Notes: generated from the sequence alone by a model not told the origin. 64,000 nucleotides of DNA from Stygiobacter sp. RIFOXYC2_FULL_38_25 (GCA_001803165.1 MHAZ01000004.1:62001-126000), one strand, 5' to 3'. Positions 26,749-37,516 are shown, counted from the stretch's first letter. Numbers and translations are program-made.

Positions 26749-27963
26749 TTACTTCGCGGCATTCAATTGTTCGTTAACTATTTCTTCCGTATCTAAAGCA
26801 ATAACCAATTCTTCGTTCGTAGGAATGCGCAACGCTTTCACTTTGGAATTAGGTTTAGTGATAATACTTTCCCCCTTAACATTGTTGTTGGCTTCTTCAT
26901 CAAAATCAATTCCCAGAAATTCCATATCGCTACAAACTTCTTTTCTCACCAATTTAGAATTTTCTCCAATTCCTCCGGTGAAAACTACAGCATCAACTCC
27001 GCCCATTGCAGCAGCATATGCCCCAACATATTTCTTTATTCTATATGTGAATACATCAAAAGCCAACTTAGCTTTCTTGTTACCTTCGGCAACAGCATCT
27101 TCAATTTCTCTCATATCGCTACTTTCACCGCTAATGCCAATCAACCCGCTATGTTTGTTAAGAAGTGTATTCGCTTCAGATAACGACAAACCTTCCTTAG
27201 CCATAATGTAGAGAATTACAGAGGGGTCCATATCGCCGCTTCTCGTTCCCATTAATAAACCTTCAAGAGGAGTAAATCCCATAGTTGTATCAACAGAATG
27301 ACCACGATCAATAGCAGCCATTGAGCAGCCATTGCCAAGATGAGCGGTAATAATTTTGAGTTCTTCGTATGGTTTTCCCAGCATAATAGCTGCTCTGTGA
27401 GCAACATAACGGTGGGACGTACCATGAAACCCGTAACGGCGGATTTTATATTTCTTATAAAGCTCGTATGGTATTCCATACAAGTATGCCCGTGGAGGCA
27501 TTTTTACATGGAAGGAAGTATCGAAAACACCAACCTGAGGAGTTGTCTTCAAATGTTCTTTTGTAGCCTGAATACCTTTAATGTTCGGCGGATTATGAAG
27601 CGGCGCCAGTTCAATATTATCTTTGAGTGCTTTCATAACTTGTTCAGTAATCAAAACAGAACCGCTAAATGTTTCGCCTCCATGAACAACACGATGACCT
27701 ACAGCGTCTATCTCTTTTTTGTCCTTTATTACGCCATGATTAGGAGAAAGTAGCACCGCAATCACATACTCTATCGCAATAGTATGGTCTAAAATTTCTC
27801 CTACAATCTTAATTTTTTCTCTATCGTGAGGCTGGTGTGTCAAAACTGCACTAGACATGCCGATTCTCTCTACCATTCCTTTAGCCAAAGCAATGGAAAG
27901 AGTTGTATCCATAAACTGATATTTTATTGATGAGCTTCCACAATTAAGCACTAAAACTTTCAT
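26749..27963 (-). CDS. ackA: Acetate kinase
   Basis: 404 residues, standard length. It interconverts acetyl phosphate plus ADP with acetate plus ATP in the cytoplasm. Diagnostic motifs are the N-terminal VLVLNCGSSSIKYQ, GHRVVHGGETF, VFDTSFH, FHGTSHRYV, HLGNGCSMAAI, TMGFTPLEGLLMGTRSGD and FTGGIGENS. No phosphotransacetylase gene is adjacent. It lies 15 bases downstream of the 3-hydroxyacyl-CoA dehydrogenase on the same strand, so both may be co-transcribed and link acyl-CoA turnover with substrate-level phosphorylation. A strong terminator follows. If the DeoC microcompartment idea is right, this enzyme would be a natural outlet for acetyl phosphate. Confidence 0.98.
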   Translation of the reverse strand: MKVLVLNCGSSSIKYQFMDTTLSIALAKGMVERIGMSSAVLTHQPHDREKIKIVGEILDHTIAIEYVIAVLLSPNHGVIKDKKEIDAVGHRVVHGGETFSGSVLITEQVMKALKDNIELAPLHNPPNIKGIQATKEHLKTTPQVGVFDTSFHVKMPPRAYLYGIPYELYKKYKIRRYGFHGTSHRYVAHRAAIMLGKPYEELKIITAHLGNGCSMAAIDRGHSVDTTMGFTPLEGLLMGTRSGDMDPSVILYIMAKEGLSLSEANTLLNKHSGLIGISGESSDMREIEDAVAEGNKKAKLAFDVFTYRIKKYVGAYAAAMGGVDAVVFTGGIGENSKLVRKEVCSDMEFLGIDFDEEANNNVKGESIITKPNSKVKALRIPTNEELVIALDTEEIVNEQLNAAK

Positions 27964-27978
27964 TCTATCCTCGAAATT

Positions 27979-28914
27979 TTAAGAAATTATTCTACCATCA
28001 GAATCATATTTAAAGAATCCTTCACCGGATTTTTTTCCAAGCTTTCTCTCTCTCACAAGTTTCCTAAGAATTGGACACGGGCGGTATCTCGGCTCACCCA
28101 AGGTTGACCAAAGAGTTTCCATCCAAGCTAAGACCTCATCCAGACCCATTGTGTCTGCCATTTCCAGCGGACCCATATTAAAATTATAGCCCAGGCGCAT
28201 CGCAGTATCAATATCCTTGGCTGTAGCTACATCTTCCAAGAGGATATACATTGCTTCGTTTAAGAGTGGCACGATAGCACGAGTCGTAACAAAACCGGGA
28301 TATTCATAAACCTCAACGGCAGTTTTGCCAATCTTTGCAGCAAATTTTTTAATTACTTCTACAGTTTTGCTTGAAGTATCCATCGCACGAATCAACTCTA
28401 CAAGAGGGACTTTTGGAACCGGATTTAAAAAGTGCATTCCAATTATCTTGTCTTTTCGTTTAGTAACATCTGCTATTTTTGTTAGACTGAGTGTTGAAGT
28501 ATTCGAAATAAAGATTGTCTCGGGTTTAGCTATTGAGTCTAACTCCTTAAAAATTCGTTTCTTAAGATCATAGTTCTCGTCAACGGCTTCAATTATTAAG
28601 TCGCACTCCGGGATTTCGCTTTTGTCGGTAGTCCACTTAATTCGGCTGAGAACGGATTTCATTTCGCTCTGTGTCATTGCCCATCGCGTGATCTCACGTT
28701 CCATAGATGCCTTTAAGCTGTCTTTAGACTTTTCAACTTGCTCCTCATCCCTTTCGACAATAAGTACATCAAGTCCGGCTGCTGATATTGTTTGGGCAAT
28801 ACCTTGTCCCATGATTCCGCCGCCTATGATAGCTACATAATCAATACGTTCTTTTTCTTCTGTGCGCTGAACATCGCCCAGTAAATCTTCTAATTTTAAT
28901 TTTTCATCTGCCAT
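27979..28914 (-). CDS. 3-hydroxyacyl-CoA (3-hydroxybutyryl-CoA) dehydrogenase
   Basis: 311 residues. It oxidises or reduces the 3-hydroxyacyl-CoA/3-oxoacyl-CoA pair with NAD. About 25 charged residues precede the Rossmann motif VAIIGGGIMGQGIAQ. The catalytic region shows SNTSTLSLTKIADVTKR and the His-containing GMHFLNPVPKVPLVELI. The helical C-terminal domain has YPGFVTTRAIVPLLNEAM and LGYNFNMGPLEMADTMGLD. The usual 3-hydroxybutyryl-CoA dehydrogenase is about 285 residues; the difference is the N-terminal extension. No thiolase, crotonase or acyl-CoA dehydrogenase is adjacent, so butyrate-type fermentation versus beta-oxidation cannot be decided. Confidence 0.93.
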   Translation of the reverse strand: MADEKLKLEDLLGDVQRTEEKERIDYVAIIGGGIMGQGIAQTISAAGLDVLIVERDEEQVEKSKDSLKASMEREITRWAMTQSEMKSVLSRIKWTTDKSEIPECDLIIEAVDENYDLKKRIFKELDSIAKPETIFISNTSTLSLTKIADVTKRKDKIIGMHFLNPVPKVPLVELIRAMDTSSKTVEVIKKFAAKIGKTAVEVYEYPGFVTTRAIVPLLNEAMYILLEDVATAKDIDTAMRLGYNFNMGPLEMADTMGLDEVLAWMETLWSTLGEPRYRPCPILRKLVRERKLGKKSGEGFFKYDSDGRIIS

Positions 28915-29040
28915 AAAATTCTCTGGTTTTCAGTTTATTTAACGGGTTATTGTGCAATAATTATACCATCAAAAATAGGCTTTCCCACAGTGTAAACGAA
29001 GACGCATAAGCTATTTTTTTCAAGAAATGGAATTATCCAA

Positions 29041-29451
29041 TCAGAAGTGAGAATAAAAATATGGGATGGCGCTATATCCATCTCTTTGCAACCATAAAAT
29101 TGCAAACGAATTAATGAAAAGCGTAACTAAGGGCAAAACAACAACACGCCATAAAATCCGTTGGCTCCACAGAACTTGCGGAAAAACCTGTACCGACCAA
29201 TTGTGATTGCTGTTTCGCCGACGTAGCCAAGCTTTTTTCTAAGCTTTAGATTCTGACCATTCCTCACTTCCCTATCAATCGAAATATTTACGTAATCCGG
29301 AGCCAGTTAACCAACGATTGTATTCATCAGAATTGTTTTACCTGCACCATCTGAGCTAAGTACCCCGTTCTCCTTTTTCAATCGTAAGGTTGATATTATC
29401 GAGAGCAGTTAAATTGCCAAAATGTTTAACTGTGTAATTTACTTTCAGCAT
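29041..29451 (-). pseudogene. Decayed ABC-transporter ATP-binding gene
   Basis: Read on the minus strand from an ATG at 29451, the sequence gives MLKVNYTVKHFGNLTAL, then DNINLTIEKGE, the start of an ABC ATPase. The frame then breaks and resumes in another frame as GVLSSDGAGKTILMNTIVG, a recognisable Walker A, stopping at 29307. Further on, fragments LAPDYVNISID and LKLRKKLGYVGE match the segment that normally follows Walker A. A last hydrophobic fragment (VVVLPLVTLFINSFAILWL) ends at 29041. Signature and Walker B motifs were not found. Several frame breaks and stops make it a pseudogene. The 604-base gap 28915-29518 contains nothing else that I recognise. Confidence 0.8.
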
Positions 29452-29518
29452 ATCTTCTTTACTATCTCTATTTTTGATTTGTGGAATAACTGTTATCCGT
29501 TAACGAACAAATCGTTTA

Positions 29519-32098
29519 ATGAAACCAATTGATGCTCTGATCAAATACTTTGGCTATGATTCATTCCGTCCGGGACAAGAGGAAATTATAATCTCAATAA
29601 TTTCCGGCGAAAATGTTCTTGCTGTACTTCCTACCGGTGCCGGAAAATCGCTCTGCTACCAAATTCCAGCATTGCTGTCTAAATCTTTTTCTATCGTAAT
29701 TTCCCCCCTTATCGCTTTGATGAAAGATCAAGTGGATTCGCTAAACAAGAATGAAATTTTAGCTTCATTTATTAACAGCTCATTAGACTATCAAGCCGGT
29801 GAAAAAGTGTTGAATTCGGTGGCTTGCGGGGAAATAAAAATTCTATACCTCTCGCCGGAAAAACTTGGCAATAAAACATTTGTTGAAAAAATTAAACAGC
29901 TCGCGCCGGAATTCGTTTTCGTGGATGAAGCTCATTGCATCAGTGAATGGGGACATAACTTCCGTCCAAGTTACAGAAAAATTTACGAGTTCATTGATCA
30001 CCTGGGTATTAAGAAAGTTTCGGCTTTTACCGCAACGGCTACAGAAGAAGTGCGCGAAGATATTCTTAAACAATTATCCTTGGTCAGTCCTAAAATATTT
30101 GTGCGCGGATTTGAAAGAGAGAACCTTCACCTAAATGTACTGCCAACACTGAAGAAGAAAGAAAAGACGGCAGAGATCATCAGAAATAATAAACTGCCGG
30201 CAATTGTTTACACAGCTACCAGAAAAGCTGCCGAAGAACTCGCAGAGTATTTAAGAAAAGAAATGGTTAATTCGGTTTATTATCATGCCGGTTTACCATC
30301 TGAAATGAAAAGAATAATTCAAGATGATTTCATGTCCGGCAGAGTTAAAGTTATATGCGCTACAAATGCGTTTGGAATGGGAATAGACAAGAATGATATT
30401 CGCTTAGTTATCCATTACAATATGCCCGGCTCAATCGAAAATTACTACCAAGAAATTGGACGAGCCGGCAGAGATGGGAATCCATCGAAGGTTTTTTTGC
30501 TTTACGAAGACCGCGACAAACAAGTACAAGAATATTTTATAAATAGCTCTACTCCTTCTCGGGACCAAATCGAAATGCTATATGATTGTGTTTGCGATTA
30601 TGGCAAAATTGCTCTTGGCATGACCAACACGCAGCCGATTGTATATGATACCGGGCTTACAAATCTTTTGGAGATTAAAAAACTTTCAAACGGAATAATC
30701 CAAGCTGCTTCCAAAGTACTAAACGAATCGGGCTACTTGAGTTTGAAATCTGATATAATGAGTCAACACTTAGTTCGCTTCCCTCTTAAGCCGGATCAGT
30801 TACACTCATTCATCATAAACTTTGCGACGGCAAATCACAAAGACTTGCTTTTGTTGCTCACCAAAAACTTCGGCAGCAAGATTTTTAATGATTACTGCCG
30901 AGTTGATATTAAAAATCTTGCTGAACGATTAGAAACCGACGAAGAAGAAATTGTTCAAGATTTGGTTGAACTTTTCCGCGGCGGAATAATTGAGCATCAA
31001 AAGCCACAGAAAAATCCGACGTTTGGATTACTCCAGCCAAGGGTACAATCAAAGGCACTTCAACTCAATTTAGCAATGCTGACAAAGGTTAAAAAGAATT
31101 TACAGCACAAACTCCAGCAAATGGAAGAATTTGTTTCTACGGATAAATGCCGTATGAGTTTTGTGCTCGAATACTTTGGACAGAATACAGACAATTATAA
31201 ATGCGGCAAATGCGATAATTGTCTTGATAGCGGCTCTAACATTACTCTTGATTACCTCGATGAAATAATTCTACGAACTTTACACGAAGCAAAAAGACCG
31301 CTCAGAATGAAAACGCTCGTTCAAATTCTTCATGGGAGTACAAATCTTGGTTCACTCAACAAGTTCAGCTCTTTTGGTACTTGTGTTCATTTCAGCAAAG
31401 AGCAAATTGAAGACGCGCTTCAGCAGTTGCTAATCGCCAAGAAAGTTCTCATCAACGCTGATATGGTTAAGCTCTCTGAGCTTGGACTTGATTTCTTCGC
31501 TGATGACAAGCTTGAAGAAGCTAAAAGTGAATTGGTTGATTACGAAGAAGAGTTAAAACTTTTCAACAAATTGAGACAAATCAGAAAAGAGGCATCTGAA
31601 AAATTTGCTCAACAACCTCATCTTATCTGTACTGATGAAATCCTTAGAACCATTGCAAAAACAAAGCCGCAAAATCATTCGGCTCTTCTTAGCATTTCCG
31701 GGTTCAATCAAAGAATGTTTAACAAGATTGGTGAAGAAGTTCTCAGCGCTGTTAAAATCAGTAAGCAAGAACACACGGCAACCACTAACTCATCCAAAGC
31801 AGATTTGCCGCGTAAGTCAAAACTCATTTTGGAATTGGTAGAGAAGAAATACTCGCTAGAAGAAATTGCTGAACTCTCAAAAGTATCTGAATCTCTTTTG
31901 GCAATTCAGTTGGAAGGATTAATTAGCATGATGCCGGAATTGGATTTAAGCAGTTTAATTAATGCCGATGAACTCAGAATGATTAATGAGAAAATTGATG
32001 AGGGCATAACTGAAATAAAAGAATTGAAAACTTTGCTTGGCGGAAAAATAAGCTACGCGAAAATTAGGTTAGCTCTTGCAAAAAGGAATTTTAGTTAA
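29519..32098 (+). CDS. recQ: RecQ-family ATP-dependent DNA helicase
   Basis: 859 residues, against about 600-730 for most bacterial RecQ proteins. It unwinds forked DNA 3' to 5' in recombination and repair. Walker A is PTGAGKSLCYQ near residue 40, the DEAH box VDEAHCISEWGHNFRP near 135, and motif VI QEIGRAGRDG near 315. A zinc site follows (CRMSFVLEYFGQ ... CGKCDNC, about 543-572), then winged-helix RQC. An HRDC-like segment (ALLSISGFNQRMFNKIGEEVL) is near 720-745, and the last 90 residues form a helical HTH-type tail (YSLEEIAELSKVSESLLAIQ). The tail is common in RecQ proteins of this part of the tree. The end overlaps the convergent lipoprotein gene by 8 bases. Confidence 0.97.
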   Translation: MKPIDALIKYFGYDSFRPGQEEIIISIISGENVLAVLPTGAGKSLCYQIPALLSKSFSIVISPLIALMKDQVDSLNKNEILASFINSSLDYQAGEKVLNSVACGEIKILYLSPEKLGNKTFVEKIKQLAPEFVFVDEAHCISEWGHNFRPSYRKIYEFIDHLGIKKVSAFTATATEEVREDILKQLSLVSPKIFVRGFERENLHLNVLPTLKKKEKTAEIIRNNKLPAIVYTATRKAAEELAEYLRKEMVNSVYYHAGLPSEMKRIIQDDFMSGRVKVICATNAFGMGIDKNDIRLVIHYNMPGSIENYYQEIGRAGRDGNPSKVFLLYEDRDKQVQEYFINSSTPSRDQIEMLYDCVCDYGKIALGMTNTQPIVYDTGLTNLLEIKKLSNGIIQAASKVLNESGYLSLKSDIMSQHLVRFPLKPDQLHSFIINFATANHKDLLLLLTKNFGSKIFNDYCRVDIKNLAERLETDEEEIVQDLVELFRGGIIEHQKPQKNPTFGLLQPRVQSKALQLNLAMLTKVKKNLQHKLQQMEEFVSTDKCRMSFVLEYFGQNTDNYKCGKCDNCLDSGSNITLDYLDEIILRTLHEAKRPLRMKTLVQILHGSTNLGSLNKFSSFGTCVHFSKEQIEDALQQLLIAKKVLINADMVKLSELGLDFFADDKLEEAKSELVDYEEELKLFNKLRQIRKEASEKFAQQPHLICTDEILRTIAKTKPQNHSALLSISGFNQRMFNKIGEEVLSAVKISKQEHTATTNSSKADLPRKSKLILELVEKKYSLEEIAELSKVSESLLAIQLEGLISMMPELDLSSLINADELRMINEKIDEGITEIKELKTLLGGKISYAKIRLALAKRNFS

Positions 32099-32438
32099 CA
32101 GCCCCGCTCTTTCTTAAATCTTCCAACAGTTCTTTCGACTTTGTGAAAAACTTTTCCCACCTTTCCCTATCATTGCCTATCAAATTAAGTTCATTCTCGA
32201 ATGCAGTTTTAGATGTGTTAAATTTATTAAACAGTGAATCCTTTTTCTGCTTCAGCATTCCGGGATTATTCTGATGAGTTTCTTCAATGATGAGATTTTC
32301 GACATAAATTTTCACAAGCTTATCATCATCTATCTTGCTGTTCTCGCAAGCAGACAACACAAAGAGTAGCAACACAATTAGAATTACAAAACTATTTCTT
32401 CTTACTTGCTTCAAAGAGAATCCGTTTTTCGCGATCAC
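32091..32438 (-). CDS. Small lipoprotein, DUF4296-like
   Basis: A 115-residue frame with a lipoprotein signal: a basic stretch (KQVRRNSF), a hydrophobic run VILIVLLLFVLSAC, and lipobox LSAC with Cys at about residue 30. The mature part is charged and helical (KIYVENLIIEETHQNN, KSKELLEDLRKSGAVN), resembling the small DUF4296 lipoproteins of Bacteroidota, of unknown role. The start is uncertain: the ATG at 32438 lies 47 bases inside the rhomboid gene and gives a long n-region, while a TTG 7 codons later would give a more ordinary signal peptide. It probably follows the rhomboid gene in one transcript. Confidence 0.72.
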   Translation of the reverse strand: MIAKNGFSLKQVRRNSFVILIVLLLFVLSACENSKIDDDKLVKIYVENLIIEETHQNNPGMLKQKKDSLFNKFNTSKTAFENELNLIGNDRERWEKFFTKSKELLEDLRKSGAVN

Positions 32439-33294
32439 TTAATCCTTGGTATCCGCTCTGAGAAATCTTATCAAGAATCTTATCAATTTCATCTTGGTTA
32501 ACCTCTTCATCAGACGGTTTGTTATTTATATCGTAAAACTTTGCTTCTTCAACATCGTAATCATTCGCCGGTTTTTTCTGATATCTTGGTCTAAATGGAT
32601 TACTGCCCGGCTTTTTGAAATTACTAAACATCCGGTTAACATTTATCTGCTTCCTACGGTCAATCAGAATGAAAATTAAGGCTGTTAAAGCTCCCCCGAT
32701 ATGAGCCAGATGAGCTACAAATGAAGGTTCGCGCACCGAAATAAATTCTATGACTATTAAAAATGTTATAAGATATTTTGCTTTTACCGGTATAAGAAAA
32801 GAAAACATTACGTATCGATCAGGGAAGTACATTGCAAAAGCAATCATAATGCCGTAAACAGCACCGCTCGCGCCTATTGTATATCCTAATGAATCGGACA
32901 ATAACGGAGCGCCAAGCAACTGCAACATGCCCGCACCTAATCCGCTTAGAAGATAGAAAAGCAAGAATTTCTGAGAGCCCATTATATTTTCTATTTCCAT
33001 TCCAAACATCCACATCATCAGCATGTTAAAGAAAATGTGCATAAAATCGCCGTGCATGAATTGGTATGTTAATAATTGCCAAATCTGGAAATTGGAGTTT
33101 ATTCCTTCTAGTGGATTTAAGGCAAAGTAGTGACTCAGTATTAATTCACCCGGAACTCCTCCAAATGTTAAACTTCCAAATATCATCTGAATGAAATAAA
33201 CAGCTATGTTTATAATCAGAAGGTTCTTTATCATTGGTGGGAAGAATGAAAAGCCTCCAGATGGACGGTAGTAATCGCGTGAATCTAAACCCAT
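32392..33294 (-). CDS. Rhomboid-family intramembrane serine protease
   Basis: 300 residues. Six or so hydrophobic segments occupy about 20-215, with the rhomboid landmarks LLTYQFMHGDFMHIFFNM, the catalytic-Ser motif GASGAVYGIM (Ser near 145), and the catalytic His in FVAHLAHIGGAL (near 200). A soluble C-terminal tail of about 85 residues is highly charged and ends in ILFEASKKK, with a short helix (QDEIDKILDKISQSGYQGLSDREKR) that is common in Bacteroidota/Chlorobi rhomboids. It would cleave substrates within the inner membrane; substrates are unknown. The N-terminus has no cleavable signal. pgk lies upstream on the same strand, with a terminator in between. Confidence 0.94.
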   Translation of the reverse strand: MGLDSRDYYRPSGGFSFFPPMIKNLLIINIAVYFIQMIFGSLTFGGVPGELILSHYFALNPLEGINSNFQIWQLLTYQFMHGDFMHIFFNMLMMWMFGMEIENIMGSQKFLLFYLLSGLGAGMLQLLGAPLLSDSLGYTIGASGAVYGIMIAFAMYFPDRYVMFSFLIPVKAKYLITFLIVIEFISVREPSFVAHLAHIGGALTALIFILIDRRKQINVNRMFSNFKKPGSNPFRPRYQKKPANDYDVEEAKFYDINNKPSDEEVNQDEIDKILDKISQSGYQGLSDREKRILFEASKKK

Positions 33295-33319
33295 TTTTTT
33301 TCCTTAAATAATATGTCTT

Positions 33320-33356
33320 AAAAAGGAAGAGTAAGACTTGTTCCCAAGCTTACTCT
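33320..33356 (-). terminator. Probable terminator after pgk
   Basis: A 13-bp stem with one A/C mismatch (AGAGTAAG.CTTG with CAAG.TTACTCT) and loop TTCC lies at 33328-33356. On the minus strand it is followed by CC and then five T. It lies between the pgk stop and the rhomboid start. Confidence 0.7.
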
Positions 33357-33376
33357 CTCTTTTTTATAACAACAAG

Positions 33377-34576
33377 TTACTGTGCATCGTTCAATGCTGC
33401 AACGCCGGGTAAAACTTTTCCTTCAAGAAATTCTAGCGAAGCGCCGCCGCCGGTAGAAACGTGAGAAACTTTGTCATCCAAGCCAGCTTTACTAATTGCA
33501 GCTGCGGAATCGCCTCCGCCAATTATTGTAACAGCGCCGTTGCCGGTTGCTTCAGCCAATGCTTGTGCAATTGCATTTGATCCGGTTGCAAAGTTATCAA
33601 ATTCAAATACACCCATAGGTCCGTTCCAAACAATTGTTTTGCTTTCCAAAACTATTTTGGCAAACTCGTCAACTGTATTTGGTCCAATATCTAATCCCAT
33701 TTTATCAGCTGGGATTTTATTTGAATCAACCACATTTGCCGGAGATTCGTTCTTAAATTCCGGAGCTACAACATTGTCTTTTGGTAAAAGAACCTTTGCT
33801 TTGCATGTTTTGAATTTCTCAAGCATCTCCTTAGCTAAGTCAATTTTCTCAGCTTCAAGCAATGATGTTCCAATCTCGTAACCCATTGCTTTATAGAATG
33901 TGTAAGCCATTCCGCCGCCTATAAGCAAGTAATCTACTTTAGGAAGAAGATTTTCAATCACATCAATTTTGCCGGAGATTTTTGAACCGCCAAGAATTGC
34001 CGTAAAAGGACGAACCGGATTAGCAACTGCTGTTCCGAGATAATCTAGTTCTTTCTGCATTAAGTAACCGGAAGCGCAAACTTTAATAAACTTTGTTACG
34101 CCTTCTGTTGAAGCATGAGCGCGGTGAGCCGAGCCAAATGCATCGTTAATGTAAACATCGCCAAGTTCTGCTAACTGCTGAGCAAATTCCGGAACATTCT
34201 TTTCTTCTTCAGAATGGAAGCGCAAATTTTCAAGCAATAAAACTTCGCCATCTTTCAAAGAATCTACAATTAATTTTACTTGCTCTCCAACGCAATCCGG
34301 CGCAAACTTCACTTCTGTTTCCAACAATTCGCCTAAGCGAACCGCAACCGGCTTCAAACTGTACTTTGGATTTGGACCGCCTTTCGGTCTTCCAAGATGA
34401 CTCATCAAAATACATTTTCCACCCTCAGCAATAATTTTCTTTACTGTTGGGAGCGCAGATGTAATTCTAATGTCATCCGTAATCTTCAAATTTTCATCTA
34501 ACGGAACGTTGAAATCAACACGTACAAGAACTCTCTTACCTTTCAGTTCAACGTTATCAATACTAAGTTTTTTCAT
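33377..34576 (-). CDS. pgk: Phosphoglycerate kinase
   Basis: 399 residues from the chosen start, a typical length. It transfers phosphate between 1,3-bisphosphoglycerate and ADP in glycolysis. The N-terminal [31 protein letters not shown], the ENLRFHSEE segment, [14 protein letters not shown] and the nucleotide-binding [14 protein letters not shown] near the C-terminus are all present. The frame is open 18 codons further up, but that part reads through a terminator hairpin. The ATG at 34576 follows GGAGGAAAC, an excellent ribosome-binding site, so it is the true start. It lies downstream of gap. Confidence 0.98.
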   Translation of the reverse strand: MKKLSIDNVELKGKRVLVRVDFNVPLDENLKITDDIRITSALPTVKKIIAEGGKCILMSHLGRPKGGPNPKYSLKPVAVRLGELLETEVKFAPDCVGEQVKLIVDSLKDGEVLLLENLRFHSEEEKNVPEFAQQLAELGDVYINDAFGSAHRAHASTEGVTKFIKVCASGYLMQKELDYLGTAVANPVRPFTAILGGSKISGKIDVIENLLPKVDYLLIGGGMAYTFYKAMGYEIGTSLLEAEKIDLAKEMLEKFKTCKAKVLLPKDNVVAPEFKNESPANVVDSNKIPADKMGLDIGPNTVDEFAKIVLESKTIVWNGPMGVFEFDNFATGSNAIAQALAEATGNGAVTIIGGGDSAAAISKAGLDDKVSHVSTGGGASLEFLEGKVLPGVAALNDAQ

Positions 34577-34599
34577 GTTTCCTCCAAAATCTTCGTGAT

Positions 34600-34628
34600 A
34601 AAAAGACGTCCGCCGGTTGGCGGACGTC
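34600..34628 (-). terminator. Intrinsic terminator between gap and pgk
   Basis: A perfect 10-bp GC-rich stem (GACGTCCGCC with GGCGGACGTC) and 4-base loop are followed on the minus strand by five T. It lies 24 bases after the gap stop codon and 23 bases before the pgk start, so it should uncouple pgk from gap transcription. Confidence 0.92.
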
Positions 34629-34652
34629 ATGGCAAAAAATATAATTTACTTG

Positions 34653-35720
<1,068 letters not shown>

Positions 35721-35890
35721 CTATTACATGTGGTTATGTTTTTCAATGGCAAATATAGAAATTCGTGTTAGAAGTTTCAACGAGCCCAAATTGTCTCATA
35801 ATTTCAAAATCACCGTTGTTCCTTAATCCCGAAAAAATTATCTTGCTTTTGAAACATCCGAGATTCTTAAATAAAAAGTAGAGGGCTTTA

Positions 35891-36571
35891 ATGGCGGCTT
35901 CCGAGTTTCTTACATTCGTTCCAATTTTTTCAGAATTAGGGAACGATGCTTTAGAAAAAATTGAAAAAATAGGTTCGAGAAAGGGGTACGCAAAAAACGA
36001 TGTTGTTTTAATGGAAGAGGATGCGGGTACTGCCTTATTCGTAATTGTTAAGGGAAAAGTAAAAGTAAGCAGAAACAGCGGCGACGGAAGAGAAGTTATA
36101 CTTACAATTTTAGGAGAAAGCGATTTCTTCGGCGAGATGGCTATCCTAGATGGACTGACTCGCTCCGCAACAGTAACTGCTGTGGATGAGAGCGAACTTT
36201 TCATAATTCAAAGAAACGACTTTCTGAATCTTTTATACGAGCATCCTGAAGTTTCTGTAGCTCTTCTCCAAGAACTTACCAGAAGATTAAGAAATGCTGA
36301 TATGAAGATCAAAGCATTATCTCTTAAAGACGCTGAAGGAAAAGTAGCAACTGTTATTCTTCAACTTGCAGATGATATAGGCAAAATTAAACAAGGCAAA
36401 GTTGAAATTGAGAAGCTGCCGTTACAGCAAGATCTGGCAAACATGGCTGGAACCTCAAGAGAAACCATTTCAAGAACGCTTCATTCATTTGCAAAAAAAG
36501 GTCTGGTGGAAATGGAAGGTTCAAAACTCAGAATTCTTGATTATGAAAAGTTTAAGGAAAAATTCTTTTAA
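35891..36571 (+). CDS. Crp/Fnr-family transcription regulator
   Basis: 226 residues. A cyclic-nucleotide-binding-type beta-roll (about 10-120) shows DAGTALFVIVKGKVKV, GESDFFGEMAILDG and RSATVTAV. A dimerisation helix leads to a winged HTH with LPLQQDLANMAGTSRETISRTLHSF as recognition region (about 175-200). The FGEMA and RSATV segments resemble the phosphate-binding cassette of cAMP-binding members. There are no cysteines placed as in FNR, so an iron-sulfur cluster is unlikely. It probably binds a nucleotide or acts on redox/energy signals. The PHP gene follows after only two bases, so both are in one operon. Confidence 0.93.
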   Translation: MAASEFLTFVPIFSELGNDALEKIEKIGSRKGYAKNDVVLMEEDAGTALFVIVKGKVKVSRNSGDGREVILTILGESDFFGEMAILDGLTRSATVTAVDESELFIIQRNDFLNLLYEHPEVSVALLQELTRRLRNADMKIKALSLKDAEGKVATVILQLADDIGKIKQGKVEIEKLPLQQDLANMAGTSRETISRTLHSFAKKGLVEMEGSKLRILDYEKFKEKFF

Positions 36572-36573
36572 TA

Positions 36574-37404
36574 ATGCCAAACAAAATTGATTTACACACT
36601 CATACACTTTACTCTGATGGGGCTTTAGCACCTTGTGAGTTGGTTGAACTTGCTCACCTTAATGGTCTGCAAACTATAAGCATCACCGATCATGATTCAA
36701 TGAATGCGCTGAAAGAAGCAACCGAATGCGCACGCGATCTCGGTATGGATATCATTACAGGTGTTGAAATTAGTACCGACCTTGATGACAAAGAAATACA
36801 CCTTCTCGCCTACTTTATTGATGAGGGCAATGAAGAACTTCAGAAGTACTTAAGCTTCTTCCGCGATGAACGATTGCACCGCGCAAAAAGAATGGTAAAA
36901 AAGCTGCAAAATCTCGGGCTAAAAATTACGCTTGATGATGTACTCGATTACGCTAAAAACTCCGCTGTTGGCAGACCCCACATTGCTTATGCTATGACCG
37001 ATCTTGGCATTGTTAAGAATTATCAAGAAGCTTTTGAGAGATATATTGGCGATTACGGACCGGCTTTCGAGCGGAAAATTCACGTCTCACCCCAAAGCGC
37101 TTTAAAACTAATTAATGATTCCGGCGGACTTTCCTTTATAGCTCATCCCGGTTATATGAAAGAACATTTGCTGATGAGTTTGATTAAAGCGGGCGTAGAT
37201 GGAATTGAAGTGATTCACCCTTGCCATAACGAGAACCAAATCCAGTTTTACCGCGGGATTGTAAACCAATATTGCCTGTTGGAATCGGGCGGCTCCGATT
37301 TCCATGGAGGGAAAAAAATGGATAACGATAATCTCGGCAAATATTATATTTCGGGTAGTCAATTGGACGCAATGAGAAAAATGCTTCAGAAGAACAGTGC
37401 ATAA
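36574..37404 (+). CDS. PHP-domain phosphoesterase
   Basis: 276 residues. The metal-binding PHP motifs are DLHTHTLYSDGALAP at the N-terminus, ITDHDSM, a Glu in GVEIST, AHPGYM, and SGGSDFHGG near the end. The size and layout match the TrpH/YciV group (3',5'-nucleoside bisphosphate phosphatase, RNase AM), cytosolic enzymes that hydrolyse pAp and short 5'-phosphorylated RNA. Assignment to this activity is by family resemblance. It is coupled to the Crp/Fnr gene (two-base gap), which may imply nucleotide signalling, but this is only context. Confidence 0.9.
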   Translation: MPNKIDLHTHTLYSDGALAPCELVELAHLNGLQTISITDHDSMNALKEATECARDLGMDIITGVEISTDLDDKEIHLLAYFIDEGNEELQKYLSFFRDERLHRAKRMVKKLQNLGLKITLDDVLDYAKNSAVGRPHIAYAMTDLGIVKNYQEAFERYIGDYGPAFERKIHVSPQSALKLINDSGGLSFIAHPGYMKEHLLMSLIKAGVDGIEVIHPCHNENQIQFYRGIVNQYCLLESGGSDFHGGKKMDNDNLGKYYISGSQLDAMRKMLQKNSA

Positions 37405-37516
37405 AACTTACCACAAAACATATCGCGCATGAAACTTTCTACTTTTTGATCAAACATTTATAGGTAAATTTGCCCATTACTTTTTCTACCATCTGTAACC
37501 ACAAAACGAGGATTAG

